A stretch of DNA of 64,000 nucleotides from Przewalskia tangutica (GCA_029844215.1 CM056723.1:85862790-85926789), one strand, 5' to 3'; shown: positions 35,466 through 48,544, counted from the stretch's first letter. Numbers and translations are program-made. The notes: generated by a model from the sequence alone, not told the origin.

Positions 35466-35784
35466 TTTGTTATGTATAGACCGAATGCATTTGTTCAAAA
35501 GAGAAGACAAAATGACAATGTTTAACATAGACCAACAACAATTATAAATAGACCAATAATGATTATAAATAGACAAAAAATGATTATACATTTATTGCAA
35601 GCATATAAAAAATAAAAGGGCATCCACTGTAGACATAGGAGACAAAAGGGCAATAGACCAACAATAAATATGCATTTTACTGCAATCATAGCAAATAAAA
35701 GGGCGATAGACCAACAACAAATTCACTACTCAACTTGTGACAAATTCTGCTCTACTTATGACGAATTATGCTCATTTTGTGACG
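35466..35784. repeat. AT-rich simple and short repeats
   Basis: Repeated short motifs such as ATAGACCAACAACAAT and ATAATGATTATAAATAGAC. The downstream TGTGACAAATTC / TATGACGAATTATG / TGTGACGAATTCAG triplet is also repetitive. No coding function supported. Confidence 0.55.
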
Positions 35785-38340
35785 AATTCAGATTACAAGT
35801 AGTTTTCTTGTGTTCATGTTGTTTGCATAAGGATTATTTATTTCTTCTCATGGTTGGTTGCTTGATATAACTATGTTTTCCCTCAAAGACACTGTTCTTA
35901 CGTCTATTACTCGTTCGACCAAATTTAGGAATGTATTTTAGTGGGGCAACTTGTGTGCCTGCATATATGAAGGAATCATCCATTTATTTTTATGAGGAAT
36001 TTGGACAATATCACTTTCGTATGCTTAGTAGTATGCATCTGCTGAGTAATATGCAGAAAAGTGATTATAAATAGAGTCTCCAAATTTATATGGATACCTC
36101 TTACTAAGAACTGCTATGGCATGTGGGCATGAGAGTTTGTCCACGTCGAAAACTCTACACTAACATGACATAGTCGACAAGTTGACAGGTGCATGGTCAT
36201 CGTGTCCACACGCAATGTACTTGTTTTAATTTACCCCAATGACAACTATCTTTTTGCTCGCTTTCATTCCCTTCCTTATCCTTTTCCCAACATAAGGCAT
36301 GACACAGTCGTTTAGTAAGAGCTAAGGTACGTCTTTCATTGAATTTGGTAGCAAACCTCGTATTAATGACATTGAAAAGGGCAATTATGTGGAACTCTCT
36401 CTACTACAAAAATGCCCTACACCATTTATCAAACCCAACTTCATCCCTAAGGCAAATAGCTACATCCGGTGCAACACACTGAATTTCACTAAAGGGATCA
36501 TTGAATGCCTCCACGATATACACTTTTGCTGATCTGTAAAAATATTTCTCGAATGATCTATTATGGAACCTCCCATGCATTCTTTCACAAAGACGTCTTG
36601 TGCAAAAACTGTGCTGAGAATTAGTGTAACCTCTCGTATTGCCTTCTTGATGTTGTGGTGTCGATCAGATATTATGCAAAAATCTAAGTTGTTAGGCACA
36701 ATTTCAAGTAATTGTTAGAAAAAGTAATTCTAAGAGACATCACACTCTGAGTCAACCACATAACAGGCAATTGCGAAAACATGGTTCTCCATATCTTATG
36801 CCACAACAGTCAACAAAACACCTCCATACTTGTCTTTTAAGTGTGTGCCATTAACTGATATGACCTTTCTCATGTGCTTAAATCCCCTTATCCACGCTTC
36901 AAAAGCCAAGAAGTAATATAAGAATCTCCCTTCCTTATCAAGATGTAAGTCTACCTTTTCCGAGGTTTGTATTATGTTCCATCCAACTATAAGGAATTAA
37001 TTTTGAATACCTATCAGTCGTTGAACCCCTTACCAATTCCTTAGCAATTACGCTTGTCTGATAGACCTTCCAATAGCAAATTACACATTCAAAGCTTTCA
37101 ACTACACTTCCTTCTAGATTTGTTTGGGAATGATCCATGCGCCTTCTTCAAATAATTTACCCATAATATGCCTCACTATTACTACAGAAAAGAGATTAAC
37201 GATACTTCTTTATCTTTTGAGTTGTTCTGCCGGATCGGTCGCTTAAGATCTTTGGTCTTTATCCGGACCCGATGAAAAAAAAACGAGGAACTACTGAACT
37301 CAATCACTTGCTGCCGTTACTCTTCAGTTTTCTGTTGAGGTCAAGCGAATAGTGCTGCCTCGCTTTAGCTAGGCTGAGAATACGATTTCTGACATTGAAC
37401 TTCAAAAGAAAGGAGGCTCGACCTACGGAGAGCGGCTGCAAGTGTGCATGAAATAGCACGTATATAAGAGCTGTTTGAATGAGTTGTGTCAGCATTAGGC
37501 GCAACTTCTATAATAGAAAGAATTCAGTGAAGATCTTTTCTTCTTTTCTATTCAAGATTCAAGTGGAGCTCGGATTCCACTTCTATCGTTAGAGGGAAGC
37601 ATAGTTCTCTTCCTGCGACGAATAAAGGTACGGAGCAAGCTACTTACCCATAGAGAGAGAAGATAGCTACATAACACCATTGAAAGAAAGAAAAGCTTTT
37701 CAATCCAGGAGGTCAATCTCAACTACAGATGATATCTTTGAATGTTTAATAGAAACACATTGTATGTCGCATGTGTGCATGTTACAGTACACAAGTATAA
37801 TAAACCTAGAACCTACTATGTATTTATTAGCGCATAATCTCCACTTGCAAGAATCATCAATACATCTAGCCACATATTTGTCTAATTTGTTCTTCCATGC
37901 ATAAAAATTGAAGCGTGCCTTCAAGGCAGCTATCCCAAGGGCTTCCACTAGCGTACGTTTGTCCTTGAAAGTATCACCACTTAAAAACATGTTCCATCAA
38001 TATAAATATGATTGTTAGAAGCTGAATTCTCCAAATAATCTCCATGAACATTATGAGGATAATCATTGTCCATTAGAGGTTCACAAAGATCTTCATAGAT
38101 ATCATTGTCCATTGGAGCGTTGCAAGGATCTTCATCGATGATTGGTGATGTTGACCCTGATGTATTCGTTGCCCCTAATAAATTTGCTGCAACTGATGAA
38201 TTCGCTGCAGCTGATGAATTTAGACTTTCAACACCTCCACAGTTATATATAACCTAGGCCTGGAACTATCCTTATCAACATTCATAAGGTATAGGCGGAC
38301 TTGATGGTCATTTGTGATGTAGGTAGGAGGCAGTCCTTTT
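35785..38340 (-). pseudogene. MULE (MuDR-type) transposase, decayed and interrupted
   Basis: On the minus strand, domains follow in the order of plant Mutator-like transposases. The N-terminus has LPPTYITNDHQVRLYLMN (about 38280-38335). The DNA-binding region is at 37990-37700, with F.....L..A..IAALKARF, DDSCKWRLCA and a CNMHTC end. After an insert, the core has YWKVYQTSVIAKELVRGS (about 37020-37070), then VISVNGTHLKDKYGGVLL (about 36815-36868) and FCIISDRHHNIKKAI (about 36640-36680). A SWIM zinc finger follows (C.CRVFDVDKLSCPHAIA, about 36110-36175). A C-terminal CX2CX4HX4C-like knuckle lies near 35800-35840. The first catalytic Asp of the DGTHL motif is Asn. Stops replace expected Gln, Trp and Ser/Cys-region codons, and several frames are used. 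Terminal inverted repeats were not identified. Confidence 0.88.
37165..37685. other. Insert in the MULE gene, candidate organelle (mitochondrial) DNA
   Basis: This block separates the MULE DNA-binding region (from 37700) from the catalytic core (to about 37150) and has no place in that protein. Composition and texture change: more balanced GC, with runs like CCGGATCGGTCGCTTAAGAT and GAAAGGAGGCTCGACCTACG that resemble plant mitochondrial intergenic DNA. I could not name a mitochondrial gene in it. A 66-codon minus frame (37304-37504) is unassigned. A nuclear mitochondrial insertion is the best guess; an unknown intron or transposon is the alternative. Confidence 0.42.
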
Positions 38341-38353
38341 TTAGGATCATTAA

Positions 38354-39166
38354 TGTTACACCCCGTAATTCCAGGATATTGTAAGAGAATGTACGTAAGG
38401 AATCAGAACTTAAAATTTGAACGAAAGAAAGAATTGTTTTCCAAGGAAAAATCTTCCGAACCTCGGGAAGGAAAATTGTTCGTTAATAAAAATTGGGTTC
38501 TCAGAACTTTTTTTATTTGAGACTGTTGGAATTTATCGGAACTATGAAATTTTATTTTCGGAGTTGGATACGTGGGGCCCACCCAAGAAATTTTACGTTT
38601 TTATGGAGCCCACGAGGTTTCCGATATTTTGACCAATTATGAAAATTTCGGAAGACGAAATATTATGGACCAATGGGAGAGCGACACGTGTCACCCTCCA
38701 CATGCTTATGTTGGATGAATTAAAGAAATTGACTAAGTCAATGAACAAGTGGAAGCTTGACATTATTGAGTAATTGACCCAATCCTAGCCATCCATATGT
38801 TTTAATCCTAGCCATTGGTTGTAGTATATATCCACCTTACTAGTGCAAGACTAGACAAAATTCCACACTTAGAAAAAATTGAAAAATCTTGTTGTGCACT
38901 AATGGGTGCTCTCGGCCAAGCCCTCATTTTGAAAAAGAAATCCTTCAATCTTGCTTCATATATCCCAATATTCAAACCCAAGGTCCCTAAAGGTATTCTA
39001 AGGATATCTCAACACAAAAATCCCGAAAAATCTACATTTTTACGTTAGTCGCAAGATGAAAACCTAAGGTGTTCTTCAACTTTGAAGTTGGAAATTAAAG
39101 ATAAGTTGTTTATGAGCTTCCAAGGATTGTTTGGAGTGGATTGGAACGTAAAAAAGAGGAGCTAAA
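38354..39166 (+). mobile_element. LTR C, 5' part of a D-like LTR
   Basis: It starts TGTTACACCCCGTAATTCCAG and follows the D-type LTR start (compare 46235 leftwards on the minus strand). It has the G-box palindrome GACACGTGTC at 38683-38692 and a TATATA at 38825. It stops at 39166 after GAGGAGCTAAA where the reverse D array begins, at about 810 bp into the LTR. CTAAA (39162-39166) could be the left target copy of D. The rest of C may be the forward fragment at 63381-63759. Confidence 0.78.
38683..38692. promoter_or_regulatory. G-box palindrome in LTR C
   Basis: GACACGTGTC, identical to the element A copies, about 140 bp before the TATATA at 38825. Confidence 0.5.
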
Positions 39167-40299
39167 TGTCACACTGAACCCCGGCTGTGATCGTGCCTAC
39201 ACAGGCACCTTACGCCTAATCGACACAAGTAAACTGCGGAATTTAAATAACACCTCATTTTTTTTAAAACCCACATACGTGCAAGGGCAAAGCCGACAAG
39301 GCTGCCATATAATATATATAATCAAAAGACACTACACTGTACATGAGTCCAATCCCACATATGAATACAGACCTCTAAGAGTTATACTGAACTATGACGG
39401 GACAAGACCCCACCGTACTCATAACTGTACAAAAGCTTGTACTGAAGGATCTATACCAAAAAGATAAACTCCTGAACAGATGGAGCTATCCAAAAACTCT
39501 GAGCAGGGTCCTACACCTACATATCACCAAACTGCGCACCTAAACTGCAGATAAACGCAGCCGAAGGAGGTCGATCTGAAGAATGTACCAAGTATGTGAA
39601 ACAATAAGGCGTAATGAAATCATAACAGTCTAAACAAAACAGAGACATGTATGATAGCCAACCTACGATACAATACATAAGCGGTCATACCAAGTCGTGG
39701 ACGCGTGCCTCAAAGTCATTACTCAAATATAACCATGGGTCTCGCCCATAATATCAATCATGCCCGTGGAATCCTTCCTCATCGGTGATCCATGATATAA
39801 TACAACATCGATAACCGAACCTTACAATCATGAGAGTAATGCAATCCTTTTTATCTTTTAAGTTATGTCTTTAACAATGAGAATTATTGTCCCACTTTAA
39901 ATAATACACACACTGCACCCTTTCATTAATGAAATCACTATCGTTTCAAAACATGAAGGTCATGCCAGTGCCAGGGTCAACCACCCTCTGTGTTATAATG
40001 CAACCTATCATAGGACTATTTCACCCGCAAGAGACTATTTCACCCGCAGGTCGCGAGGACCATGATGAGTCATCGGTACACGATACTCGCATCACGGATA
40101 GCTAATCCATGGCTTATATATATCCCGGGAATTTAACCCGTCGAGTCAAATACCGACCCGCCGTGAGTGTGTACCACTCACCCCCATGGGTAGCTAACCC
40201 ATGGTATCCTTGAAACAAGTTGCCGGCCCTTTATGGAGGGACGCGGAGATGTGGAAATATGACACTTGCACGAATGCCTATATGAGCAACCCATATGCA

Positions 40300-40520
40300 A
40301 GCAAACCAAGGCAAAACCATGCCTTTACACAAATCAAGACAATTACCATGCCTTTCTTTTTGCCATAAACCAAGACAATACCATGCCTTCTTTTTACATA
40401 AACCAAGACAATTACCATGCCTTCTTTTTACATAAACCAAGACAATTATCATGCCTTCTTTTTACATAAACCAAGACAATTACCATGCCTTCTTTTTACA
40501 TAAACCAAGACAAATCCTTA
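40300..40520 (-). repeat. Minisatellite in LTR D1
   Basis: About six copies of a 34-bp unit with CCAAGACAATTACCATGCCT and TTCTTTTTACATAAA. The counterpart in D2 (49745-49842 and 52516-52585) was entered by F. Confidence 0.85.
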
Positions 40521-41175
40521 TTTAAGCAAGCCAAAGTACTTATCAAGGCACACATAGAATAATTGTCACGACCCGAACCCGGGCCCGTGACTGGTGCCTT
40601 ACCCGGGCACCCAAGTAGTCATACATCAGAGTAATCAGCGGAATATAAAATAAGACATGAAACAATTATAAGATAATAAAACAGGCCAACCAAAACGGTT
40701 GCCTTCTTGCATATATACAGATTTTTTTGAACAGTTACATCCTTTACAACCCCGCCACAAAGATTACTACGGACCTAAGAATGTAACAACAACTATGACG
40801 GACGGTGGCCCGCCATACCCTGTATGTACAAGAACCTACGACTCGTGGAAGCGTGCAAAAGATAAGCCTCCGAGAAACGGAGCTTCCCAATCTGTTGGCG
40901 TGATCTTATGGCGAGGATCAACAACCGGTGTACCTCTACTGCGGCATGAGCGCAGCCGAAGGAGTCGATCTGCAGTACCAAGTATGTGGCGAAAAATCGT
41001 AAATGAAATCATAACGATCTAAAATAAAACAGAGACATGTATGATAACAAAACCTCTGATTCACAACATAAAAGCATCGTGTCAAGTCGTGGACTCACGC
41101 CTAAAGTCATCCCTGCGTACGTGGAACTCATTCTCACCGCTGGCGATCTAGGTATAAGTTAGGTGATCGTGTAAC

Positions 41176-41700
41176 ATGTCTCGGCCCATCTCACGGACTC
41201 GAGGTGGAATCGTATGGAATACATATCTCGGCCCATCTCGTGGGACTCGATAGAAATCGCACATGTCTCGGCCCATCTCATGGGACTCGATGAAATCGCA
41301 CATGTCTCGGCCCATCTCATGGGACTCGAGAAATCGCACATGTCTCGACCCATCTCATGGGACTCGATAGAAATCGCACATGTCTCGGCCCATCTCATGG
41401 GACTCGATAGAAATCACACATGTCTCGGCCCCATCTCGTGGGACTCGATGAAATCACACATGTCTCGGCCCATCTCATGGGACTCGATAGAAATCGCACA
41501 TGTCTCGGCCCATCTCATGGGACTCGATAGAAATCACACATGTCTCGGCCCATCTCATGGGACTCGATAGAAATCGGATGGAATACATTCCCGGTTCATC
41601 CCATGAACGGTGTCGCATGAAATACATTCGGTCCATCTCATGGACTCGGTATCGAATCGGTGAAATACATTCGGTTCATCCCGTGAACGCGGTGTCGTGT
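41176..41700 (-). repeat. Minisatellite in solo LTR E
   Basis: About ten copies of a 40-bp unit with ATGTCTCGGCCCATCTCATG followed by GGACTCGATAGAAATC, then three diverged copies with CCGGTTCATCCCATGAACG. Long overlapping frames on both strands here are by-products of the repeat. Confidence 0.9.
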
Positions 41701-43450
41701 ATTACTAACATCTAAACGCTCTTTTTAAGATAGATTAAGATAATACCATATGTTCCTTTTAAAACAACTAAGGTAACATTATGCCCTTCTTTTTAAACCA
41801 AAACACTTTCCTTCTTGAAGTCAAGTAACAACATTCTTTTCCAAAAGTTCAAGTTTGCCTAATTTCAAATATTCACATTTCTTATTTTCGAAAGGTTTCA
41901 TAGTTCATAGTCTTAATCTTTTAATAACATAATTCTCCTTTTAAAACAATTGAGTAATATATGCCTTATGTGTGAGTAGGTTATTCTTGTTTATAACAAT
42001 CTTATTAAAGCAGCCATGATCTAGGAAATGTAATATCATTTTGTCTCATCTTAGCTTCTATGCAGATGGAGGTTTCTACTGGTTTTAATATAATTACTTA
42101 TTTGTCAATACATTTTCCTTTATTAACGCTGCAGTGGTTCGTTCGATACTTATTCTCATTTCTGAATCAGTAAAACATTATTCTTTTAAAAACCAAGTAC
42201 TCATTACTCACGAATGAGGTTTCACACTTTTTAACAAAATTCATATCAATTCAATTAAGTCAAGCCTCTTATCTTTTGAGATCAAGTCTCTTAACTTCTA
42301 AAATCAATAACCCATTCTTTTTATTACTCTTAAGTCGTTATACCTAACTTCCCATAAAGCTAGTATAACTCTTAAACTTTTAAAACCAAGTATTACTCTT
42401 CTTTCAAAACGATTCTTAATTCTTTTTGAAATACTTCAAGATTCTTATTATTTAAAACTCAAGTCAGAAGACGTCAAGTAAAACCATGTTCAGTTAACAC
42501 ACGTACGTCTACCGTACTATATATACTCTTTTAAAATATCATGCACAAGAAGATAGGAAGAATCACATACCTCGCGACGATTATCGACTATTAGCAAATA
42601 GCTCCAATCATGAATCCGGCTAGCCCTTTCCACCCTTCGGTAGAATACGCTACTTGCGATCTTCAACCTATAACGGTCATACAAGTCTATCAACGTCTAG
42701 ACTACTCAGAGAATAATTCTAGATACAGATTCCTTATTCTACGGAAAATTGGGCAGCACTTCCCTACCCGTCAAACTATCCAATTCTACTGTAAATACAG
42801 TCTATGTAAAGTACAGTTCAGTCTTCTTCTTTAATATTCTTCTGATGTGATTTCAGTTCAATTCTTTTACGTAATATCCTTCTATTACGCTTCTATTCTC
42901 TTCTGTAATACCCTTCTATGAATCTAATATTCATTTCTATACTACTACAGTATGTAATTCCCAATTACAATAGAAGGACAAGAGTATTTACCTCGATAAG
43001 CCCAAAATTATCCAAGTTTTAATGTCGATCCTGAGCAACGTTTAGCTCCTATTCTGAACGCTCCAACCCGCTCCAAACAACCCTTAGAAGTTCTACGCAA
43101 CTTCTTCTTAATACTTCAACCAACTGTGAAGATTTTCCTTAGGGTTTCGTTTTTGTGACTGAAGGGAAGTATAATAGTATTTCTGGGCTTTTAGTATAGG
43201 TGTAACCTTGGAATACTATAAGGTATATGGGCCAAGGTATTTTGGAATAATAACAATACTTGGAGAGTATTTTTCTACAAAGGGGGGGGGTGTATTTTAC
43301 GAAAACAACTAGGCAAGGGGGGGTATACTCTCGGCCAAGGGCCTTCTCAAGGGGGAGGGGTGGCTTTGGACGAAAACTTTAAGAGGAGGAGAGGATTTTT
43401 GCCTTGGATTTTTACAAGTGTGGATGAAGAAATGTCTTGCATTAGAGGGG

Positions 43451-43460
43451 TATTTATAGG
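43451..43460 (-). promoter_or_regulatory. TATA box of LTR E
   Basis: CCTATAAATA on the minus strand, followed by CCCCTCTAATGCAAGAC, matching the element A leader. Confidence 0.6.
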
Positions 43461-45740
43461 CCAACCAATGGCCAAGATCAAGACAAGTGGTGTGCAAGTG
43501 TAGGGTGAGGATTTATCCATGTGTCCTTATCCATCTACTACACAAAATATCCTACCTAACCCTTGACCAAAAGAAAGGCACAAAAAACGTGCCAAGAGCC
43601 TCAATTTGCCGTCCACTTGAGGGTGACAAGTGTCACCCTCTCGTTGGTCCAAAATATTTTATCTCTCGGAAAAATCCGCAAAAATAATAAATGACATAGC
43701 CGTATTTTTCCCTTCGCAAAGTTTGGAAAACGTTTCGTCGGAAAACAATTCTTTTTGGTAGCTGTGTACAAATTTCGTCTCTAATGCCTACTTAAGGCTA
43801 AAAACTTTTGTACGTACGCCCTCACGTACATACTCTGGAAATACGGGGCATAACAATAATTCTCATTTTAACAAGCCAAAGTACTTATCAAGGCACAAAT
43901 AGAATAATTCTCATTTAACAAGCCAAAGTACTACGTACGTCCATTCTTTTCAAAAGACTCATTTTTATATAAAACCCCAAGATACTAACACCCGTATTAT
44001 CAAGGCGTGTCTATTTTTCAAAGTAAGTTACTACACTTTTAGAAACTCATTTCAAAGCTTGAAACCAAGTAACTTCAAATTTTCACAATCTAGGCAACTT
44101 ATGCCCATTAATCAAAATAGACAACTTTCTTAACCTTCCATAAAGCCGTTATAACCAACTTCCCATAAAGCCGTTATAACCCTTTATGATTTTAGACCAA
44201 TTCATTCCTTTTTATATCCAAGAGACTTACACTTTTAAAACCAAGTATCACATACTTACAAATCAAGTTTCTTAACTTTCAAAATGCTTCAAGTCTCTTA
44301 ATCTTTAGAAATCAAGTTTCTTCTACTATTAAACCTCAAGTAACTCACACCTTTAAAACAAGTTACTTCTCTTAAATCATGTCATTTCTCCTCTTTTAAA
44401 ACAATTAAGTAAATCACTCTTTTGACTCCCCTAAAGTCATTATAACGACTTTTAGGTTTTGGAACTAAGGCACTAGCCAAAAGATTTGGAAACCACTTCC
44501 TTTTCAAGACTCTATGTACTTTAAGTAAAATACTTTCACTTTTGAGTATCCAATCTTCACTAAGGAAATGGATTATAACAACTTACAATTTAAACATCAA
44601 AGTACAATCAAGGAAGTATATAGAACAAATTCTATATTAGGCAATCCAAGTACAACCAAGGAATGGATCATTTAAGGAGTAGGACTTACTTTCTTTATCT
44701 TAAGGAATCATGCTAGAAGAAGAGATAGTTCACATACCTTTTCGGCTTAATCCGCAAGCTAAGTCGAATACGCCGCACGTAGAATTGTCAACCTATAATG
44801 GTCACAACATGACTATCAATTTCTAGTTTCTAACGTAGAATAATACTAAGTAAATGGTCTCTTATTCTACGGAAAATCGGGCAGCACCTCCTTTGTTTCT
44901 ACATACTTTGCCACCTTTTTCAAGGCCGAATTCAATAATCAAACATGCCACATTTAAGGCTCAACATACCAACCAATCAAAGGAGATTACACGCCTTACA
45001 ATACGTGTAAAATTCCGCCCCACAATTAATACCAAGTAGTTTAATAACCAAGCCATTCTCGGCCAACATATACAACAACACAAGTCCTTTCCAATTCTTT
45101 TTTCAATCCAAGTTCTTAGGTCTAACATGTTATGTAGTCATAAACAACTTTAACAACTATAATTCCTTCTATATATAACATGTGACGACTTATACTAATA
45201 ATCAACTTGAATTGTAATCTTAAGGCTAAACATGCTAGTTTTCGGATTAGGGTTCCAATAGCCAATACACTTATCAAACTTCATACTAAATACCCCATGC
45301 TTGCTAATATCCATAGCTACAACAATAAGTAATCTTAATTACTAAAACGACAAGAATTATACCTTTACAAGCCCTTAAAATTTCCAAGATTCAAAGTCGC
45401 TCCTTAGCAATTCTTAGCTCCTTTCCTTTACGCTCCAATCCGCTATTTGAAGCCCTTAGAAGTTCACAACCAAATTCTCTTCCATTTCCAATCCAAACTT
45501 GTGAAAATGACTTAGGTTTTCGCCTTGCGACTAACGTGAAAACGTCATTTTTCCGAAATATTTCTATTGAGATATCCTTACAATACCCTTAGGGACCTAG
45601 GGTTAAAGTCTTGTGAATTATGGATCAAAACTACAAAATTTTCTTGTGGGAAAATCACTAAAGCCGAGAGCTTCTAAGCTAGCACAAGCTTTCTCTAAAT
45701 TTTTCTAAGTGTGGAAGACCTTGTCTTGCTACTAGTGTGG

Positions 45741-45750
45741 TATATAAAAC
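45741..45750 (-). promoter_or_regulatory. TATA box of LTR D1
   Basis: GTTTTATATA on the minus strand, about 490 bp from the LTR start, with the G-box-like CCACGTGTCG upstream at about 45929-45938. D2 has the same pair near 54510 and 54698. Confidence 0.5.
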
Positions 45751-46235
45751 ACAATGGAGGGCTTAGATTGCAACACTTGAGTGGCTAGGATGAAGAACAC
45801 TTGGATAATTAGCCAAGTGGACAAGTTGACAAGTCAACAATCTCAAGCTTTGAAGACTTATCCTCCACAATGGTCAAATGACCATTCTAACCTTGCTAAT
45901 TTTCGTCCAAGACCATGTGGGGGGAGGTGCCACGTGTCGCCCTCCCATTCGTCCATAAAATTTTGTAACCCTCGTGGGCCCCACAAAACGTAAAATTCCT
46001 CGGGTGGGCCCCACATGACCAAATCCGTAAAAATAAATTTCCATAATGTTAATAAGTTCCATATTCTTCAAATAATGCATTTTGAGAATCCAATTCTCAT
46101 CAACGAACATTTTTCCTTTCCGACGCTCGGAAGATTTTCCGTCGTAAAAACAATTCTTTCTTTCGTACCAATTTTAAGTCTTGTGTTCCTTACGTACATT
46201 CTCTTATACATGTCCTGGACTTACGGGGTGTAACA

Positions 46236-46271
46236 TTCTTCCCCCCTTAGAAACATTCGTCCCCGAATGTT
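46236..46271 (-). promoter_or_regulatory. Polypurine tract and hairpin of element D
   Basis: On the minus strand: AACATTCG GGGA CGAATGTT (46252-46271), then CTAAGGGGGGAAGAA adjoining the LTR. Same arrangement as in A and B, with a 4-nt loop. Confidence 0.87.
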
Positions 46272-47507
46272 CTTAGTCGGTTGTCAAGCTATACAAACTC
46301 CGGCATAGTCTCTTTACTATGCCTATCAATCAATACTCCACAAGACCAACGATGCCACACATGGCCACCACATAACATACGTAAACATAACAATGGACAT
46401 TCCATCCATGGTCCCTTCTCACAAAACTCGAAGGTTACTGTCTTATCAAAAATAAGATCTTTAGAGGTTACTTTCTTTTTCCCCGCATAAAGGGATGTCC
46501 CTGTCGTAATCTAAGTCATAGGGCTAACACTATCTGAATCCTTCGGTCGGACTTCTACTCAGCTAACTGATGTGTTCCCCCGTGTTACTTCCCTTCTCTG
46601 TCTCACTTAGTCACCAAACTAGTTGGGACATGAATCTATAACCTGCCTAGCTTCGTTTACCAACCGGTGTAAACTCTAATACTAGTATCATCTCAATCAC
46701 GAGCACCTATGGACAGTGTTACTGAACCTAAGGCGTGTGTATCATCATAATTAACCTCCGCTCATGGCCTAAAAGGAATTTTCTCTACGCACCTTCGTTA
46801 CTTCTTAGCTATAGCCACTATAGTTATTTTAACCCTTGTTCCTTCCTATTCTTACTTGTCATACTTTCTCATACTTCCAAACTTATTTAGTATACGTATA
46901 ACATTTCAAATATTGTTTCTGTTCTCCAATCCTTGGAGTTACTATCCAATCTTGGCCATTATGCTACTTGAATTTCCGCTAAGGCTCTTCTCGGTCCTTA
47001 CGACCTGATTCCGGTGGAACGCGTCCACAAGCTCGTACAACGATCAACTAGACTTGGGCCTTGCATCCTCGAGACCCTATCACATAGCGGGACCACTACC
47101 AACTGACATCACCCCATTCCATACTACCGGTTGACCCGAAATGAGTCCATAACCCGACTCATCATCATACTTAACCTCTCATTCTTAGTCTGAAATAAAT
47201 CTTTCTCTTATCTCAAGGTACTCCTCACCCTATCCCCCTATTCACTAGAGGTTCGTCACATAAGCCAAAGTATTTCTACTGTACATTCTTCCCTATAGGT
47301 CTTACACTGTTATGGGGCAATTACAACTTGTGAACTCTACACAACTATAGTCTCAGTTCACTTACCATTCTTGTCAACATTCTTAACTTTTCACTTTACT
47401 ATTCAAAGTATTCCTACCTCTGGGGGTACTATCACTTACAACTGCTAGCAACAAAGGGAAAACATATATGCTAGGACGAAATCTGAATCTATCAATGCAC
47501 GTATGAT
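46272..47507 (-). other. Internal part of D without recognisable coding sequence
   Basis: Corresponds to the pol-less region of element A. It includes the shared block around 46990-47160 (GGCCCAAGTCTAG inverted, CGGGTCAACCGG-like). No RT or integrase motif on either strand. Confidence 0.65.
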
Positions 47508-48355
47508 TCAAAAGAATCGAGATATACCTGTAACCCCATGCGATGTCGCCTCCTGATCCTGCCCCGTAGCCACGTCATCTATGCGGTTCGAAGGACCGCA
47601 AGAACTATAAACTCCACCCTGACCTCTACCACGGCTGGCTGACATCTGAACACCCTGCCCTGGGGGACGCACAACTGTGGAGGAAAGGGAACCAACTACC
47701 GGCCTCATAGGCTGAGCCACCTCACCGGTGCTCTTTCTAAAAGGACACACCCTCAGTATATGGCCCGGACGGCCACAATAATAACAAACACATGTGTCAT
47801 GACGGCATTTCCCCAAATGACGCTTACTACATCGGAAACACTGAGGAATAGGTGGCCTCGACTGAGAAAATCTTCTGCTCCTCTGAGAACTTCGAACCCT
47901 GGAGCTCGGACCGGTTCCTATATACCTGGTGGGGTCAAATCTCCCACCTGCGAGCTGCGGGGTATGTACTGGGTAGGCTGGGACGAATATCTCACTCGCT
48001 GCTGAGGCTGCTCGTCCAACAATTCACCGGGATAACCAACCGGTCTAGCCCTCTTACGCTGATCTCCGCGTAGGCCCTCTACCCTCTGTACACCTTCATG
48101 TACTGGCCGAATAACTTCTGCGATGAAATCGTAGCACCGCTTATCTTGGTCAATAACATAATCGCTTCCCTTATGACCTATAGTCTTCCCTAATCGAGCT
48201 GGAGGCTCGTGATGGGGCCTTAAAACTGGCGTGAAGAACTCGCCATTGCGGACAATATCCGGTATACCCCGGGCATAAGCCCTATCAACTCTCGAGTCCG
48301 ACCGTAGCTCTGCTACTCCCTTGCCCTTCAGGCATCGTTGCCCTCGCGGAGGCAT
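47508..48355 (-). pseudogene. gag: Broken gag of element D, capsid core deleted
   Basis: The start at 48355 begins MPPRGQRCLKGKGVAELRSD. The N-terminal part passes directly to RCYDFIAEVIRPVHEGVQRV and LRGDQRKRARPVGYPGELL, the segment that normally follows the capsid domain. The conserved capsid core present in element A is therefore missing. After a stop near 47918 and decayed sequence, the zinc part reads CFRCSKRHLGKC then CYYCGRPGHILRVC (about 47755-47850), followed by a Gly/Arg-rich tail ending at 47508. The double zinc arrangement equals that of element A. Confidence 0.8.
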
Positions 48356-48544
48356 ACCAGAACACAAAAATACGTCAGAGAGGAATTATCTTACTAACAC
48401 AGCTCTATGGCACAATCTTAGAGTGAGAAGAATAGAAACCAACTCCTAAATGTCCTGTAGCCTCCTGTTTATGGGTGTGGAGCGCAACACACCGATAATC
48501 AAGACTCTACTAGACACGGTCTGCAGACATTCTGAGGACTGACT

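Larger units (their letters stand above)
40564..43855 (-). mobile_element. Solo LTR E in D1
   Basis: It runs from TGTCACGACCCG at 40564 to CGGGGCATAACA at 43855, flanked by a perfect target duplication ATAAT (40559-40563 and 43856-43860). The undisturbed D2 sequence at 52620-52640 shows the empty site AGAATAATTCTC. No internal region, PBS or PPT remains, so it arose by LTR-LTR recombination. Length is 3292 bp. Modules match element A: TATA at 43451-43460, AGGTATGTGA inverted at 42563-42572, terminal hairpin at 40594-40610. Confidence 0.94.
39167..46235 (-). mobile_element. LTR D1 (3' LTR of D), split by solo LTR E
   Basis: On the minus strand it runs from TGTTACACCCCGTAAGTCC at 46235 to a degenerate TGACA end at 39167. 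The terminal part is more mutated than in D2: the hairpin reads GTGCCTACACAGGCAC (39193-39208). The PPT and its hairpin adjoin at 46236-46271. TATA (TATATAAAAC read on the plus strand) is at 45741-45750. AGGTATGTGA is inverted at 44730-44739. Confidence 0.87.

Noticed and set aside
41176..41580. Regular direct repeats that superficially suggest a CRISPR array
   Set aside because: The units are contiguous with no unique spacers, in a plant LTR context, and have no cas genes.
41148..41715. Overlapping repetitive frames on both strands
   Set aside because: They are translations of the 40-bp minisatellite in solo LTR E. Being open in several frames on both strands indicates repeat structure, not protein.
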